From: Myotis daubentonii | Lineage: Eukaryota > Chordata > Mammalia > Chiroptera > Vespertilionidae | Reading direction: 5' to 3' | Assembly (NCBI RefSeq): GCF_963259705.1 | Contig: NC_081850.1 | Location: 41,811,167 to 41,875,166, forward strand | Length of the DNA stretch: 64,000 bases | Shown here: positions 22,952 to 33,942 of the stretch, piece by piece | How positions within the stretch are numbered: position 1 is the stretch's first letter | Layout of the letters: each line of letters begins with the position of its first letter | The notes under the pieces: generated by a model | What the model was told of the DNA's origin: nothing | The model's input: only the letters and a program-made list of their open reading frames with translations | The model's database searches: none | Made by a program: the position numbers and the translations under genes

Positions 22952-23188
22952 AGGCCCAGATGGTGTGGCTCAGTAGTTGAGCATTGACCCATGAACCAGG
23001 AGGTCACAGTTCAATTCCTGGTGAGGGCACATGCCCAGGTTGTGAGCTCCATCCCCAGGGGGTGTGCAGGATGAGGAGGCAGCCAATTGATGATAATTCC
23101 TCATCATTGATGTTTCTCTCTCTCTCTCTCCCTCTCCCTTCCTCTCTGAAATCAATAAAAAACAAAAAACAACACACCTCTTTTTTAA
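22952..23188 (+). repeat. VES SINE
   Basis: Head 'tggtgtggctcagtagttga', body and 'ctctgaaatcaataaaaaac' tail are intact. TSD aagagtaaaacc (22940-22951, 23189-23200) is exact over 12 bp. Confidence 0.95.
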
Positions 23189-23200
23189 AAGAGTAAAACC

Positions 23201-24039
23201 CTATGTTTCTCAGAGCATCAGTATTGAACTTTATAGTCAGAAGACTCTCGATAAATATGGATAGCGTGGTGACAAACTCCATAAATTGCAAATGACAGCA
23301 GAAGTGATAAATCACACCAGCATTTTGTTGTTGTTGTTGTTAGTTTATAGTTGGGCTCATTTTGAATAAGTGCCCTTATTTTAAAAGCAGGACACTTTAC
23401 AACAATCCAGATTTCCAGTTTTTCTGTAAAAAAATGTCAAGAGCTTTAGGCCTCCATTCTTACAGGGCAGCTCCTGAAACCCAGAAGTGGGCCCCTCTTT
23501 AGATGGGCTGCACTCTGTTCCCTGTGCCCGGCGGCCTTTGTTCACACTTTGCCTGAGCTGCCCAGCCATTTGAGTTTGCTACCTCTGCTCTGCAGAAACA
23601 TTGCTCACACACTTTCTAATCTATTTTACGGAATTATCTCACGAATGCAATTTCCCCGTGAGGCCAAATGATAGATGCTTTCCTCTGATAGAATCCAGCC
23701 AGTGTCAAAATGTTGTTCCTGTGGCTTTCCTCATATGTATGCAAAATTTTGCAGGACTTTCCTTTACAGTTCGACAGGAGCCCTCCTTCAGCTGCCCCTA
23801 CCCTGGGAATAGGATGAGATTTTTGAAATGTTCTGTAAAATGCCCTGACAAATTATTAGCAGCGGCAGTGACAGCAACATCCCTACCTAGCATAGGACCT
23901 CTGGCGAGAAGAGGGAAACAGTTCGACCTCTTTGTTTTCCATCACAATGCAGTTCTCCAAGGGTTAACAAGCTCTGCTGCTTATTATTTTGTTTTGTTTT
24001 TAATCTACCCCCTAAGTTTTCAAAAATTCATTTAATCTG
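23201..24039. other. unique sequence
   Basis: Repeat-free apart from (TTG)n at 23325-23341. A 144-codon frame (23601-24035) is the second-longest in the window, but its translation shows no domain, membrane pattern or similarity I recognise, so it is not called as a gene. Confidence 0.45.
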
Positions 24040-25020
24040 GATGGGCCTGTCAAGCTTATTTAAATTGATGGCGGGGCTGAATGTCAGTCCAGGGAGATAA
24101 TGGCGCCAGTTCTCCCAAGTTTGGCTTTGTTATCACATCCATGACTCCAGTAGTTATGCTTCTTTAATTAGGAGGAACCCGGGAAATGTTTTTATTTCTT
24201 TACAATGTATGCCTTGTCGAAATGTTAGACTTAGGAATATTGATTTTGTTCTCTTACGGAAAAAAGATGATGACATTCTGGGGGGAAAAATTGCCCAATG
24301 AGTTTAGTAGAGGCCCCATTAAAAAAAGGGACACTTTCCCATCGACTCACTGATTTAGTCACGTAGTGGGGAGAACAGTAATCTTTCCAAATAGCGGATG
24401 GCCACTGTGGTCCCTGGGTTGCTGATTTGTTGACAAAATTATTCATCTCTCCCTTGGGTGTTCTCCAACAGACTGAGCCCACCTGCGACTTTTCTAATGA
24501 AGCTCCTCCTTCTGTTTCCTAAGTATCCCTTTCCTGCATTTGCTGTTTTCTTCCTACTGTTAAAATGGCCAGGTTCTAAGGGGTAAAGAATCAACAAAAT
24601 GCCTTTTAGCACTCTCTTAGGGAGTGAAGAGCCTTCCGAGAAAGAAGTTCCTCTCAGATTTGAATGCTGAATGGAGGTTGATTGTCAAGTGGCACCGGTT
24701 AAATATGATTGATAATGGCTTGATATTATTTCTTTGATCTTATTTCTTTTTTCTCTCTTTAATCCACATGAATAGTAATGAGCACAGCTGAGTGAATGAA
24801 TACAAAAGCAGATAAGCTACTGTGCGAGTTTTATACGCTCCAATCTAATGAGCACATTGTCTTTCACATCATTAGTGAGTTTTACAAAATCTGTAATATT
24901 TTCATACAATACCCTGGCAGCTTGTTTAAGGGTCATTTGACCATATTTTGCCCCTGGCACTAGAGTGATGGCTTAATTTTTAATTACAAATGCTAATTCT
25001 AATTAGCAGGCCTGGAAAAA
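24040..25020. promoter_or_regulatory. candidate conserved enhancer block A
   Basis: About 1 kb free of recognisable repeats, with balanced composition and clusters of homeodomain-type TAAT/ATTA cores, notably 24845-25010 (ctaatgagcac, gcttaatttttaattacaaa, tgctaattctaattagcagg), plus 'tttaattaggagg' at 24164-24176. Such runs are typical of deeply conserved elements near developmental genes. This is inference from composition only. Confidence 0.35.
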
Positions 25021-25568
25021 AGTCAGATTGAGTTCTGTGTGACCCTGTCCACCCACTTACACCCCAATGCTAACTTGAACCCCAAAGCCACAATATATGA
25101 ACCCTCTCTGTGGTGCCTGAGAAAAGATGCTGCAGTCGCTGCTGCACTCCCAAAGTGGATATGGTGCCAGAGAATATTTTGATGTAATGATTACAATAAC
25201 ATTTTCACTCTGCAGTTACTGTACCCAAAAGTGGCTATGTCAGGACATCATTTCTTCTTTTTCTGTTTTCTCAACCACAAAACCAGTCTCACAATTGGAT
25301 TTGGCAGCTGCTGAGCTACCCTAATATAGCAGCAGACGAATCCAGGCAAAGAACAGATCTATCACTGTATCTGACTGATCTTTCTGCTTATGCACAGTGA
25401 CAAATTCTCACCCTCCATATAGATCAGCAGGCTCTGTAACTAGTCAGTCACGCATAAGTTGTGACAGCGCATCACAAGACTGGCATTTGGGAGCCCTGAG
25501 AACAAGGTGAATTGTGAAATGTGCAGTTATTTCACATGAAAACTGCAGTCTTTCCCGGAGCAACGTAG
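25021..25568. other. unique intergenic sequence
   Basis: No repeat recognised; no exon evidence. Confidence 0.5.

Positions 25569-25616
<48 letters not shown>
25569..25616 (+). repeat. (GT)n microsatellite
   Basis: About 24 uninterrupted GT units. Confidence 0.97.
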
Positions 25617-25617
<1 letters not shown>

Positions 25618-26003
25618 GTACATGTTTCAGAAAAAAACAGAGTATTCTATTCACTTTATTAAAGTACATAAAAAATGAGGAGGTAAAAAAACCCACAAAT
25701 CTTTGTGCTACAGAAGAGGAATTTGCATTGTCATTGTATGAAGATTGCCCAGCTTTCTTTTCCCACCGGCTTCTGAGTTACTCAGAGTGGCTGAATAACC
25801 AGAGCCTCTGGCTAATGCGAATATGTATTCCGTCTGGGATGCCAGTACCATGTTCAGGGTAACAGAGAAAATATCTTTGGATAAATTTTCCAATCTTTCC
25901 CCGCCTATTCCCAGTAAAATTCACTCTCAGGAGGCTTGTGTTTACCTTCATAAACTCCAAACCTGCCACATTACCTCTCCACTTAAAAACCTTTAAGAAA
26001 TAG

Positions 26004-26211
26004 CGCCCGGCTGGTGTGGCTCAGAGGTTGATCATTGACCTATGAACCAGAAGGTCACGATTCAATTCCTGGTCAGAGCACGTGCCCAGGTTTCAGGCTT
26101 GATCCCCCCTGGGGAGCAGCCAATAGATGATTCTCTCTCATCATTGATGTTTCTGTCTCTCTCTCCCTCTCCCTTCCTGTCTGAAATCAATAAAAATATA
26201 TTTTAAAAGGC
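26004..26211 (+). repeat. VES SINE
   Basis: Head 'cccggctggtgtggctcaga', B-box-like 'gattcaattcctgg' and tail 'gaaatcaataaaaatatat' are present. The possible TSD (ctttaagaaatag / ctttaaaaaatag) is A-rich and only suggestive. Confidence 0.92.
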
Positions 26212-27555
26212 TTTAAAAAATAGTTTTGGAATGTACATAGATTTTAGAGAAACCCCCTTGTCATTTCACAACAAACATATTCACAGAATAAAAAGCCTGG
26301 CTTCTGAAATGGTTCAAGATCTGAGGCAGAAATCATTCCCATAAGATGATCTACTGGCTAATAAATCTATTAATGATGTGTATTTGTTGGAATTTATAAC
26401 TTTGAGGTGTACAAATTAAATGTCTTCACATTAGTCATTTATGGGCAACTAAATCCAAAAACAAATGGCTCAATAAAATAATGTAGGATTTTAGGACAGT
26501 TGGTGATTATATGTCACAAGTAGAAGAGATAGTGAATCACAGTCTTGGGACAATCTCGGGTCATTGACTCAACAGATACTCCCAAAATAGAAGCAACAAA
26601 ATCATATCTAAAAACTCAATTTATTACAAAATCTCATAAAATATAACAAATTTCTCTGCTTACATGAAGTATTAAATTCTTCCATTAAATTTACTTCCAC
26701 TAAGAAAGGACAAGACCTTATTCAGACTGGTTTATTTTGGTTCGGTGGTTAAAAATAACATCTTGTTTGTGGGTTTTAAAAAGGGGGAGTCAGTTGTTAT
26801 ATTTTCTGTGCTTAAAAAAAACTAAAACACTACATTAAAATTGAGTAGGAATTCAGTAGATGATGATGATGATGTGGTGGTGGAAGAGGAGAAGGAGGAG
26901 GAAGGCAAAAGGAAGTACAAGAGGAGATTAGGGAAATTATATTAACTGTCCTATTTCTGTGGAATAATGGATAAAGAGGACACTATGTCAGCAAACTTGT
27001 TCTTTAATTCTAAGTCCTTGGAAATACATTAAATGAAATCCTTTACCTCTTTGGGAACAGTAAAGCACCATATGTTCAAATATTCGGTCAATTAAGATTA
27101 TAAACAACTCAAAAATCTCCCTTTCACTCTCTATAGCAAACTCAATTGACTATATTATTTCAAACCTATTGCTCACTCTGACTGTCCTGACCAAGTCAGT
27201 AACTTCAAGTTTCCAAAAATGGACTGTGTAGCTGGAGTCATTTATTAAATTATTCCCAGAGCATGAAAAAGAAAAAAAAACACCTGAAATCCTGAAGATG
27301 TGAAAACTACATCAGCTGACTAGCCCAAGGTCACCTGGTGAAACAGGGATAAAGACAGCAGTTTAATATCTGTCATTCCAAAAACTTTTAACTTGCATAG
27401 AAAAGGAAGGATTTTTTAAATCCTAAGATGTGTGAACATTCCCATGACCCACATAAGGAAGAAGTCTCTCTGATATTGATACTGAGCTTTTATTCTCTGC
27501 ACATGCAGTTCACCTATCTGAATTGATCCCCCTATCCATTTGGTGTGAACTACAA
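26212..27555. other. unique AT-rich sequence
   Basis: Holds a (GAT)n to (GAG)n purine tract at 26858-26905. Otherwise no repeat or gene recognised. Confidence 0.5.
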
Positions 27556-27557
27556 AA

Positions 27558-27705
27558 GACCCATTTTACGAGTAAGGAAACTGAGCCCCAAGAGGTTAAA
27601 TGACTCACTGCAAGTTATAGAACCAGTTAGGAACAGAGCTGGGAGTAAAATGCAGACCTTGATTCTTTTAGCCTAAAGTTTTCTAGAATGTCACAGTGCC
27701 TCCCT
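27558..27705 (-). repeat. MIR SINE, antisense
   Basis: 'gtaaggaaactgagccccaa' 'gaggttaaatgactcactgc', then 'acagagctgggagtaaaatg' follow reverse-complement MIR. Confidence 0.8.
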
Positions 27706-28720
27706 CGTCATTACCTTTCCCAAATGCTTCCTGGCACACAGATCTGGTTTTGTTTGGGGGATCTGAAGAATAAAGACTGTACATTTTCTTACTTATGTAG
27801 TAAACAGAGGTGAGTGAAACATTAATGTATCAAGCATCGGAAAGCAAGCAAAGACATTTTTCTGTACGCGGCTGGCTAGTTCTTAAAGGGTTTATTTTTT
27901 TTCTCTTATTTTCGTCTTCTCAAAAGAAAGTCCTCATTGCGTCTTATGAAACTTGAAAAGGCTAATTTGTTTCCTCCACAGGAAACCCTCAACTCTGTTT
28001 AAATATAAGAAATCTTCAAGCAGGTGTTTGTTTTCTTAAAAACAAGAATGACATTTTAACTTGATTCAGTTTGCTTCCAAAGCAAGCATTTTATTCATTA
28101 GCTCAAATGAAACATTTTCAAAGAGCTTCATTGCTGACTAGTTTCATGCCATTTGAAGTTATAAATGTCATTTGATGAGTTTTAGCAGGACAGACTAGAA
28201 ATAATAAAAAGACTTTGGTTAACTGAGGAAACACACAACATTCTTCTCAAGAAGAACACTTGGGTAATTTTAAAATAGTGGAAAGAAATGTTATCACTGT
28301 AGAAATGTGTGTTCGCTCACTGTTCACCCCTCAATTAAAAAATTAAAGATGAATAAAAGAAAATGAAACTCTAAAATTTGAAAAGCAGGGAAAACATTTT
28401 CATGAGACCAACTATTTGGCACAACTTATTGTGAAAATGCTTCCTCTGTTAGTGTTTTGCTTCAGCAATACTATTATCAAAACTTGGGACTTTATTATTT
28501 CAATTATTTATTAATAATAATTATTCAATTAGTGTGCAAATAAAATTATAGAATTTAGGAAGGCATTTATATATGTTTGTATGCACGTATTTATTTGTTA
28601 TGCATGACCTACTTCATAAAATAATTTTGAACAGCTTACAATAAAAACAAGATTCAATCAGTAAATAAACAGGGTTAAAGGAAGAGTTCAATAATAAAAG
28701 GGCAGAGGTCCAGTTGTAAT
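27706..28720. other. unique AT-rich sequence
   Basis: About 1 kb without recognised repeats. 28490-28560 is very AT-rich (tatttattaataataattat). Confidence 0.5.
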
Positions 28721-28721
28721 T

Positions 28722-28870
28722 AGGAGCAGGGACTTTGGAGTCAGATAAAACTGGGTTTGAATTCAAGCTTAGCTGATGACTAGTCTGACCTTGGACAATT
28801 TACCCAAATTCCCTGATTTCTAGCTCTTTGGGCTATAAAACAGAAATAATAATGACCACCTCAATGAAGA
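28722..28870 (+). repeat. MIR SINE
   Basis: Good match from the MIR head through the core: 'ggactttggagtcagataaa', 'ctgggtttgaattcaagctt', 'ctgaccttggacaatttacc', 'aaaacagaaataataatgac'. Confidence 0.88.
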
Positions 28871-29420
28871 TAATGGTAACTGCTGTTTTTATTCCTGAAA
28901 TGTCTTTACTAATGGGCTTTATTGCAATTAAACACAAGAAACAAAATTCTGACCTACACTCTCTGCCTCTACTCATGATTATATAGAAATGTAAAAACAA
29001 ATGATGCACTAACATGTATTTTCCCATGAGGTTAGAAAGATCAAATTGTAAAACAAATTCTGTAGAATGGCCTTCATGAATACATTTCAAATGTTAATAC
29101 TTTTGAAAGTAAGCAATCAATTAAGAACCATAGCAGAAAATCTTAAGCAAACATCAGAGATACCCACATACATATATTCTTACAGTTCTAGGTCTTTTGC
29201 ATTAGTTTTCATTCAGATGTTACCGGTTTCTCTTTGTATCACCCTTGAAATGCAATCTTTTTAGAGAAGCTAATTTTATAATACATTGAAAATGCACAGC
29301 ATTCCAAGATTCGTTGCTGTTTGGATGAGAACAAATAAAGGAAACAGAAAAGGATTTCAAAAACTGCTCACTTTGAATATGTATATATTTAGACAGAGAT
29401 TAAACTGGGACTTTTTCTAT
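28871..29420. other. unique AT-rich sequence
   Basis: Nothing recognised beyond short chance frames. Confidence 0.5.
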
Positions 29421-29424
29421 TAAT

Positions 29425-29695
29425 AACTTCAATAAATATTTATAGAAAGGGGCCACTGTTTCTAAGTGTACTAAGCTACAGCAACAGTAAGCCAGACAAG
29501 GTTCTTGCCCTCATAAAGCATTTTATTCATTAGTTCAGTGAGGGAGACAGACCATAATCAAATAAACATGACAATAAGAATTACACAAATGGCAGTTATT
29601 GATAAATGCCATGAACTAAAATAAAGCAGGGTAAAGGAATAAAGGGTGGCAGGCAACCAGAAGCAGTGAGATGGGGGCCATCTTTTACTATGAAT
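29425..29695 (-). repeat. L2 LINE 3' region, antisense
   Basis: 'tcaataaatatttatagaaa', 'acaaggttcttgccctcata', 'gagggagacagaccataatc', 'tgataaatgccatgaactaa' and 'agcagggtaaaggaataaag' are in the order of the reverse-complemented L2 3' region. Confidence 0.85.
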
Positions 29696-29882
29696 TCCAT
29701 GTGTGGATGAAAATAAAATCTCATTTTAAACACAATTCCAGGAAATCTTATGTTTTGTGGTTAAATTACCTGATCACCTATCACCTATCCACCCCAACCT
29801 CTCAGGAAAAAAAAGAAGAAGTTTCTTAAGAAAAACAAAGTAAATTTGCTTCTTGCTTCAGCCCTTAAATCATCTCCTAGAT

Positions 29883-30096
29883 CAGCCGTGGGCAAACTAC
29901 GGCCCGCGGGCTGGATCCGGCCCGTTTGAAATGAATAAAACGATTGAAAAAAAAGACCGTACCCTTTTATGTAATGATGTTTACTTTGAATTTATATTAG
30001 TTCACACAAACACTCCATCCATGCTTTTGTTCCGGCCCTCCGGTCCAGTTTAAGAACCCATTGTGGCCCTCGAGTCAAAAAGTTTGCCCACCCCTG
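29883..30096. mobile_element. non-autonomous hAT, copy 2
   Basis: 214-bp element with termini 'cagccgtgggcaaactac' and 'gtttgcccacccctg' and 8-bp TSD tcctagat (29875-29882) / tcctagac (30097-30104), 7 of 8. Same family as 20083-20304 but keeps the internal 'gcgggctggatccggcccg' segment. hAT by TSD length and termini. The exact subfamily is not assigned. Confidence 0.9.
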
Positions 30097-30300
30097 TCCT
30101 AGACACAAAATCAGTCATCATTTTCTAACTTAAAATGGTAAAAGAAAGAGCACTTTATTGTCAGTGTAACAGAAAGGCAAGGCTGGAATAAACAGGATTT
30201 ACAAATTACCATTTGCAACTTCCTCTTCCAGCAATATAGCAAACAAATACCTTCCACTGGAAAGGACTACAAATGCTGGGCACTTTAAAATATATATATA

Positions 30301-30545
30301 GCCCCACCAACGTGGATCAGTGGGTGAGTGTCCACCTATGAGCCAGAAGGTCACAGTTCGATTCCAGGTCAGGGCACATGTCCAGGTTGCAGGCTCAATT
30401 CCCAGTGTGGGGCATGAAGGAGGCAGCCGATCAATGATTCTCTCATCATTGATGCTTCTATCTCTCTCTCCCTCTTCCTTCCTCTCTGAAATCAATAAAA
30501 ATATAGTAGTGTGTGTGTGTGTGTATGTGTGTAGAGAGAGAGAGA
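30301..30545 (+). repeat. VES SINE with GT/GA tail
   Basis: Body 'gcaggctcaattcccagtgt' and 'gaggcagccgatcaatgatt' are clear. The tail 'gaaatcaataaaaatatag' runs into (GT)n and (GA)n microsatellite to 30545. No TSD can be read through the microsatellite. Confidence 0.9.
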
Positions 30546-30644
30546 GAATTCACAGACACCTTTTTTCCTGCCTGCCCCATTAACTCCCACTGTACAGCAA
30601 CCTGCCTCCTCTAGCTGATCATTTGTATTAGTTTCCTGTGTATC

Positions 30645-30740
30645 CTTCTGCATCCTTGCTCTGTGACCTTGGATGTGTTACTTAACCTCTCTATATTTTA
30701 ATTTCTTCATCTGCAAAAGTGGGGATAATAAAATCCACCC
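30645..30740 (+). repeat. MIR SINE fragment
   Basis: 'tgctctgtgaccttggatgt' 'gttacttaacctctctatat', 'catctgcaaaagtggggata'. Confidence 0.82.
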
Positions 30741-30784
30741 AAAGAGTCTTAAACTAGGGTGAATTGGATTGATACTCATAAAAA

Positions 30785-31110
30785 TCCAAAGAGTCCCTAA
30801 CTTGCGATGGTTGATTTACTTTATAATTTTCCCGCTTTATGATGATGACTTTAGGATGGTGCAAGAAAGTGATACATTCGGTAGAAATGTAGATCAGATC
30901 TTGGATTTTGATCTTTTTCCATGCTAGTGATAGGCTGGAGGATACTATCTTGTGATGCTGGGCAGTGGCAGAGAGTGAGGCTCCCAGTCAGACACACAAT
31001 CACAAGGGTAAACAACCTATACTCCATAGTGTACTATTAAATGCATTTTCAACTTACGATATTTTCAATTTATCAGGACCTAACCTCATTGTAAGTCAAG
31101 GCATATCTGT
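30785..31110. mobile_element. Tigger-like DNA transposon fragment
   Basis: Contains 'cttgcgatggttgatttact', 'tgatgctgggcagtggcaga', 'ctcccagtcagacacacaat', 'cacaagggtaaacaacctat' and 'tcaacttacgatattttcaa', which I recognise from a pogo/Tigger-class consensus. It ends at a TA (ctgta, about 31110). The 5' end is lost. Confidence 0.65.
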
Positions 31111-31161
31111 ACATAGAAGAGTTCCTGACCAATGAAAAGTGTTAAGTACATGTTTGCTAAG

Positions 31162-31203
31162 TAATACATACATACATACATACATACATACATACATACA
31201 TAC
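31162..31203 (+). repeat. (CATA)n microsatellite
   Basis: Ten uninterrupted tetranucleotide units. Confidence 0.96.
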
Positions 31204-31209
31204 TACAGC

Positions 31210-31800
31210 AAATAAATTAGTAATATCCTTATTATACAATTGGTGGAATATATTATACTCTATTTTGTAATTTGGCTTTTTAAACTTAGTATAAAATATT
31301 TCATTATTAGGACAGAGAACTTCCTTATTTTTTTATAGCAGCACTAGAGGCCCAATGCACAAAATTCGTGCAAGAGTAGACCTTCCTTCCCCCGGCTGCC
31401 AGCACCAGCTTCCCTCTGGCACCCAGGACCCAGGCTTCCCTCACAGCCCCAGTATCATCCGGAAAGTCATCTAATTAGCATATTAAACTTTTATTATTAT
31501 AGATAGTATTCTATTGAATAGATGTGCCAGGCATGGTTTAACTACTTTGCCATTGCTGATCATTTGGGATAATCCCAGCTTTTACCTTTATAAACAGTGC
31601 TTCCATGAACAACCTCATAAATATATCATTTTGTAGGTGTTCAGGTAAATCTGCAGGACAAATTTCCAGAAGTGACATGGCTGAATCAAAGGGTAAATGC
31701 ATTTGTTGTTATTAAAAACATTCCCAAACTTCTCTCTGTCATAGTTGTACCATGTTGTACCCCCACCAAAAATCTGTGAGAGTGCCTGAGAAAACATCTT
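31210..31800. repeat. ancient LINE-type repeat split by HeliBat
   Basis: Segments 31210-31343 and 31504-31800 together read as one old interspersed repeat (…gtggaatatattatactcta…, …tttataaacagtgcttccat…, 'ctgaatcaaagggtaaatgc', 'tgtacccccaccaaaaatct'), probably L1M-related. The HeliBat at 31344-31503 sits cleanly inside it. A relative lies at 37080-37420. Confidence 0.5.
31344..31503 (-). mobile_element. short HeliBat Helitron
   Basis: 160 bp. Minus strand starts TCTATAATAATAAAAG at 31503 and ends …gggcctctag at 31344, between host A and T. The terminal palindrome is 'tgcacaaaattcgtgca'. The centre is C-rich and unlike the 5935-7810 copy. Confidence 0.93.
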
Positions 31801-31819
31801 TTTAAAATACTTTGTGGAG

Positions 31820-32065
31820 ACCCTAGCCAGTTTGGCTCAGTGGATAGAGCGTCAGCCTGCAGACCAAAGGTCCTGGGTTCAATTCCAGTCAAGGGCATAT
31901 ACCTTGGTTGCAGGCTCCTCCCTGGGCCCGGGGCCTGGTCAGGGCATATGCAGGAGGCAACCAATTGATGTGTTTCTCTCACATTGATGTTTCTCTCTGT
32001 CTTTCCCTCTCTCTCCCTCTCTCCCTAAAAATCAATGGAAAAAATATCCTTGGGTGAGGATTAAG
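31820..32065 (+). repeat. VES SINE, variant tail
   Basis: Head 'ccctagccagtttggctcag' 'tggatagagcgtcagcctgc'. A 'ggcccggggcctggtcaggg' insertion-like stretch sits in the body. Tail 'atatccttgggtgaggatta' is like the 13784 copy and not A-rich. Confidence 0.93.
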
Positions 32066-32199
32066 AAATAAGAAAACATTGTCAAGTCAAAAATCAAAAG
32101 ACTTCTGAGAGGAAAAAAGTGAAAGTCAGATTGAAAAGTAGTGGAGTCAATTATTTATACTACTTATTTATACTATTTATACCCCACACCCTGCCTCCT

Positions 32200-32404
32200 G
32201 CAGTGTATAAAATTTGTGCATGGGTAGGGTCCGTAGGCCTGGCTGGTGATCAGGGCCCATTGGGCCTTCTGGCTGCCAGCCAGGGCCTTCCTTCATTCCA
32301 CGCCACCCCCTAGTGGTCAGCGCACATCATAGCAAGCGGTCGAACTCCTGGTCAGTCAAACTCCTGAGGGGACAGTTTGCATATTAGCCTTTTATTATGT
32401 AGGA
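32200..32404 (-). mobile_element. HeliBat Helitron, 3' end eroded
   Basis: Minus strand starts TCCTACATAATAAAAGG at 32404 after host A, followed by 'ctaatatgcaaactgtcccc'. A body with a CTCF-like 'tgaccactagggggtggcg' leads to a remnant hairpin near 32205. The terminal CTAG is not preserved, so the left edge is approximate. Confidence 0.85.
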
Positions 32405-32958
32405 TTATATTTTTTAAAATAGTTTTAAATGATAATTTATATACTAAAAACTTAGAGTGATGTACATAGTAAAGAGGACAATCCCCTCTTTAAGTAACCA
32501 TACTATTCTCCAACCTGCCTCACATTTTCTTAAACTGAGTCTATTCAACCTGTGATTTACTTTTTTTCCTAAACTCTATATTGGAGTTTTTAGTGATGAT
32601 GTTGTTCTAGGAAACAGGAATTTTTAATTTTGAACTATAAAGTTTTGTGTAGAAAATATACTTTCCCTTCAGTAAATTCATGAACATACATAATCCCAAA
32701 TGAAAGGGGGGGGGAGCATTTTAGCTGTCTTTTATCCCTGATCCATCTGTCAACCCTCATGAGCTTCCATGTTGATGGCCATGGGGGCAGGGGGTGGTTA
32801 AGGATTCAGGAGACAGGATAGTAATCTTAGGACTTTCCCAAAATGGAGATCTTAATGAGAGACTCTCACAAAAAATTGGAAAGGGCCAGTGATGCCCCAA
32901 CCTTGACATTAGAAGAAAAACGTCTTTCTTGTGAATGAATAACCACAAAGTAGTCCTC
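32405..32958. other. unique AT-rich sequence
   Basis: G10 run at 32706-32715; nothing else recognised. Confidence 0.5.
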
Positions 32959-32959
32959 T

Positions 32960-33540
32960 AGTAGATCTGCAGCCCAAATTTTTATTACCTATGTGAGAGG
33001 GAAGGAAAGCTCAATCTAATCCAAAATGTGATTTAAGTAACCAGTGGTACCCTCAGATACCTAATAGAAGCAAAGTAATTCTCCCTGGAAAAATGAAACT
33101 TCAATCCAGACCTCAAAGAATTCACACAAATTGCTAAAGAACATAAGTTAACAATCAAAAATGACCAAAACACTAAAGAAAATAAGATTTTCTGACATAA
33201 ACACTAGACTTCAGTTATTAGAATCATGAGACTCAAAATGTAAAATATGTATATTAACTATGTTTCAGGAGATAAAAAGGGATACATAATATAGAAGTAA
33301 TGAATATTTGACAATAAAACCAATCATATTGGAGCAGGGGTGGGGGAAGGTAAAAAAAACTTATAGAAATGAAAAATATTTTTACTCAGGAATTCTGATT
33401 TAAAAATAAAAACCTTAGCTTGATGACAGAGGAAGCAAAGAAGTTGGAACTTTTGAAATGATGCATATACGTTCAAATAAAAACAAATTGAGTCAATAAA
33501 TAATATCTCCCTAATCACTTGTATCAAAAGCTAATATAAT
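32960..33540 (+). repeat. ancient L1M LINE fragment
   Basis: 'taaacactagacttcagtta', 'tgtaaaatatgtatattaac' and 'tagaaatgaaaaatattttt' are in the order of an old mammalian L1 5'/ORF1-proximal region. No open frame survives. Edges are approximate. Confidence 0.55.
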
Positions 33541-33721
33541 CCTCTATTGATGATCTTTAAAAGGGAGTTGGAGGATGTTTTCCTTTGTAGTAATGCAAAG
33601 GAAATTAATATCACTTCATCAGAACATGAAAGAAAATTACTGAGAAACACAGCCTCAGCTAAATGCATATAAAATGAAGCCTCATTTCATCTATATGTGT
33701 AACTAGGATGGGCTTGCAATT

Positions 33722-33942
33722 TTTTAAAAATATATTTTATTGATTTTTTACAGAGAGGAAGGGAGAGGGATAGAGAGTTAGAAACATCGATGAGAGACAA
33801 ACATGGATCAGCTGCCTCCTTCCTGCACACCTCCTACTGGGGATGTGCCCACAACCAAGGTACATGCCCTTGACCAGAATCGAACCCGGGACCTTTCAGT
33901 CCACAGGCCAATGCTCTATCCACTGAGCCAAACCGGTCAGGG
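33722..33942 (-). repeat. VES SINE, antisense
   Basis: Full-length antisense copy ending 'gagccaaaccggtcaggg', with a small duplication (cctccttcctgcacacctcc) in the body. No TSD could be read. Confidence 0.95.

Noticed and set aside
23601..24035. 144-codon open frame next to block A
   Set aside because: No recognisable motif, no splice or promoter context. Length is within chance for 64 kb in six frames.
32160..32200. 'acaccctgcctcctgca' shared with 34150-34170 as a duplicated element
   Set aside because: The match is one short pyrimidine-rich string with no extended homology.
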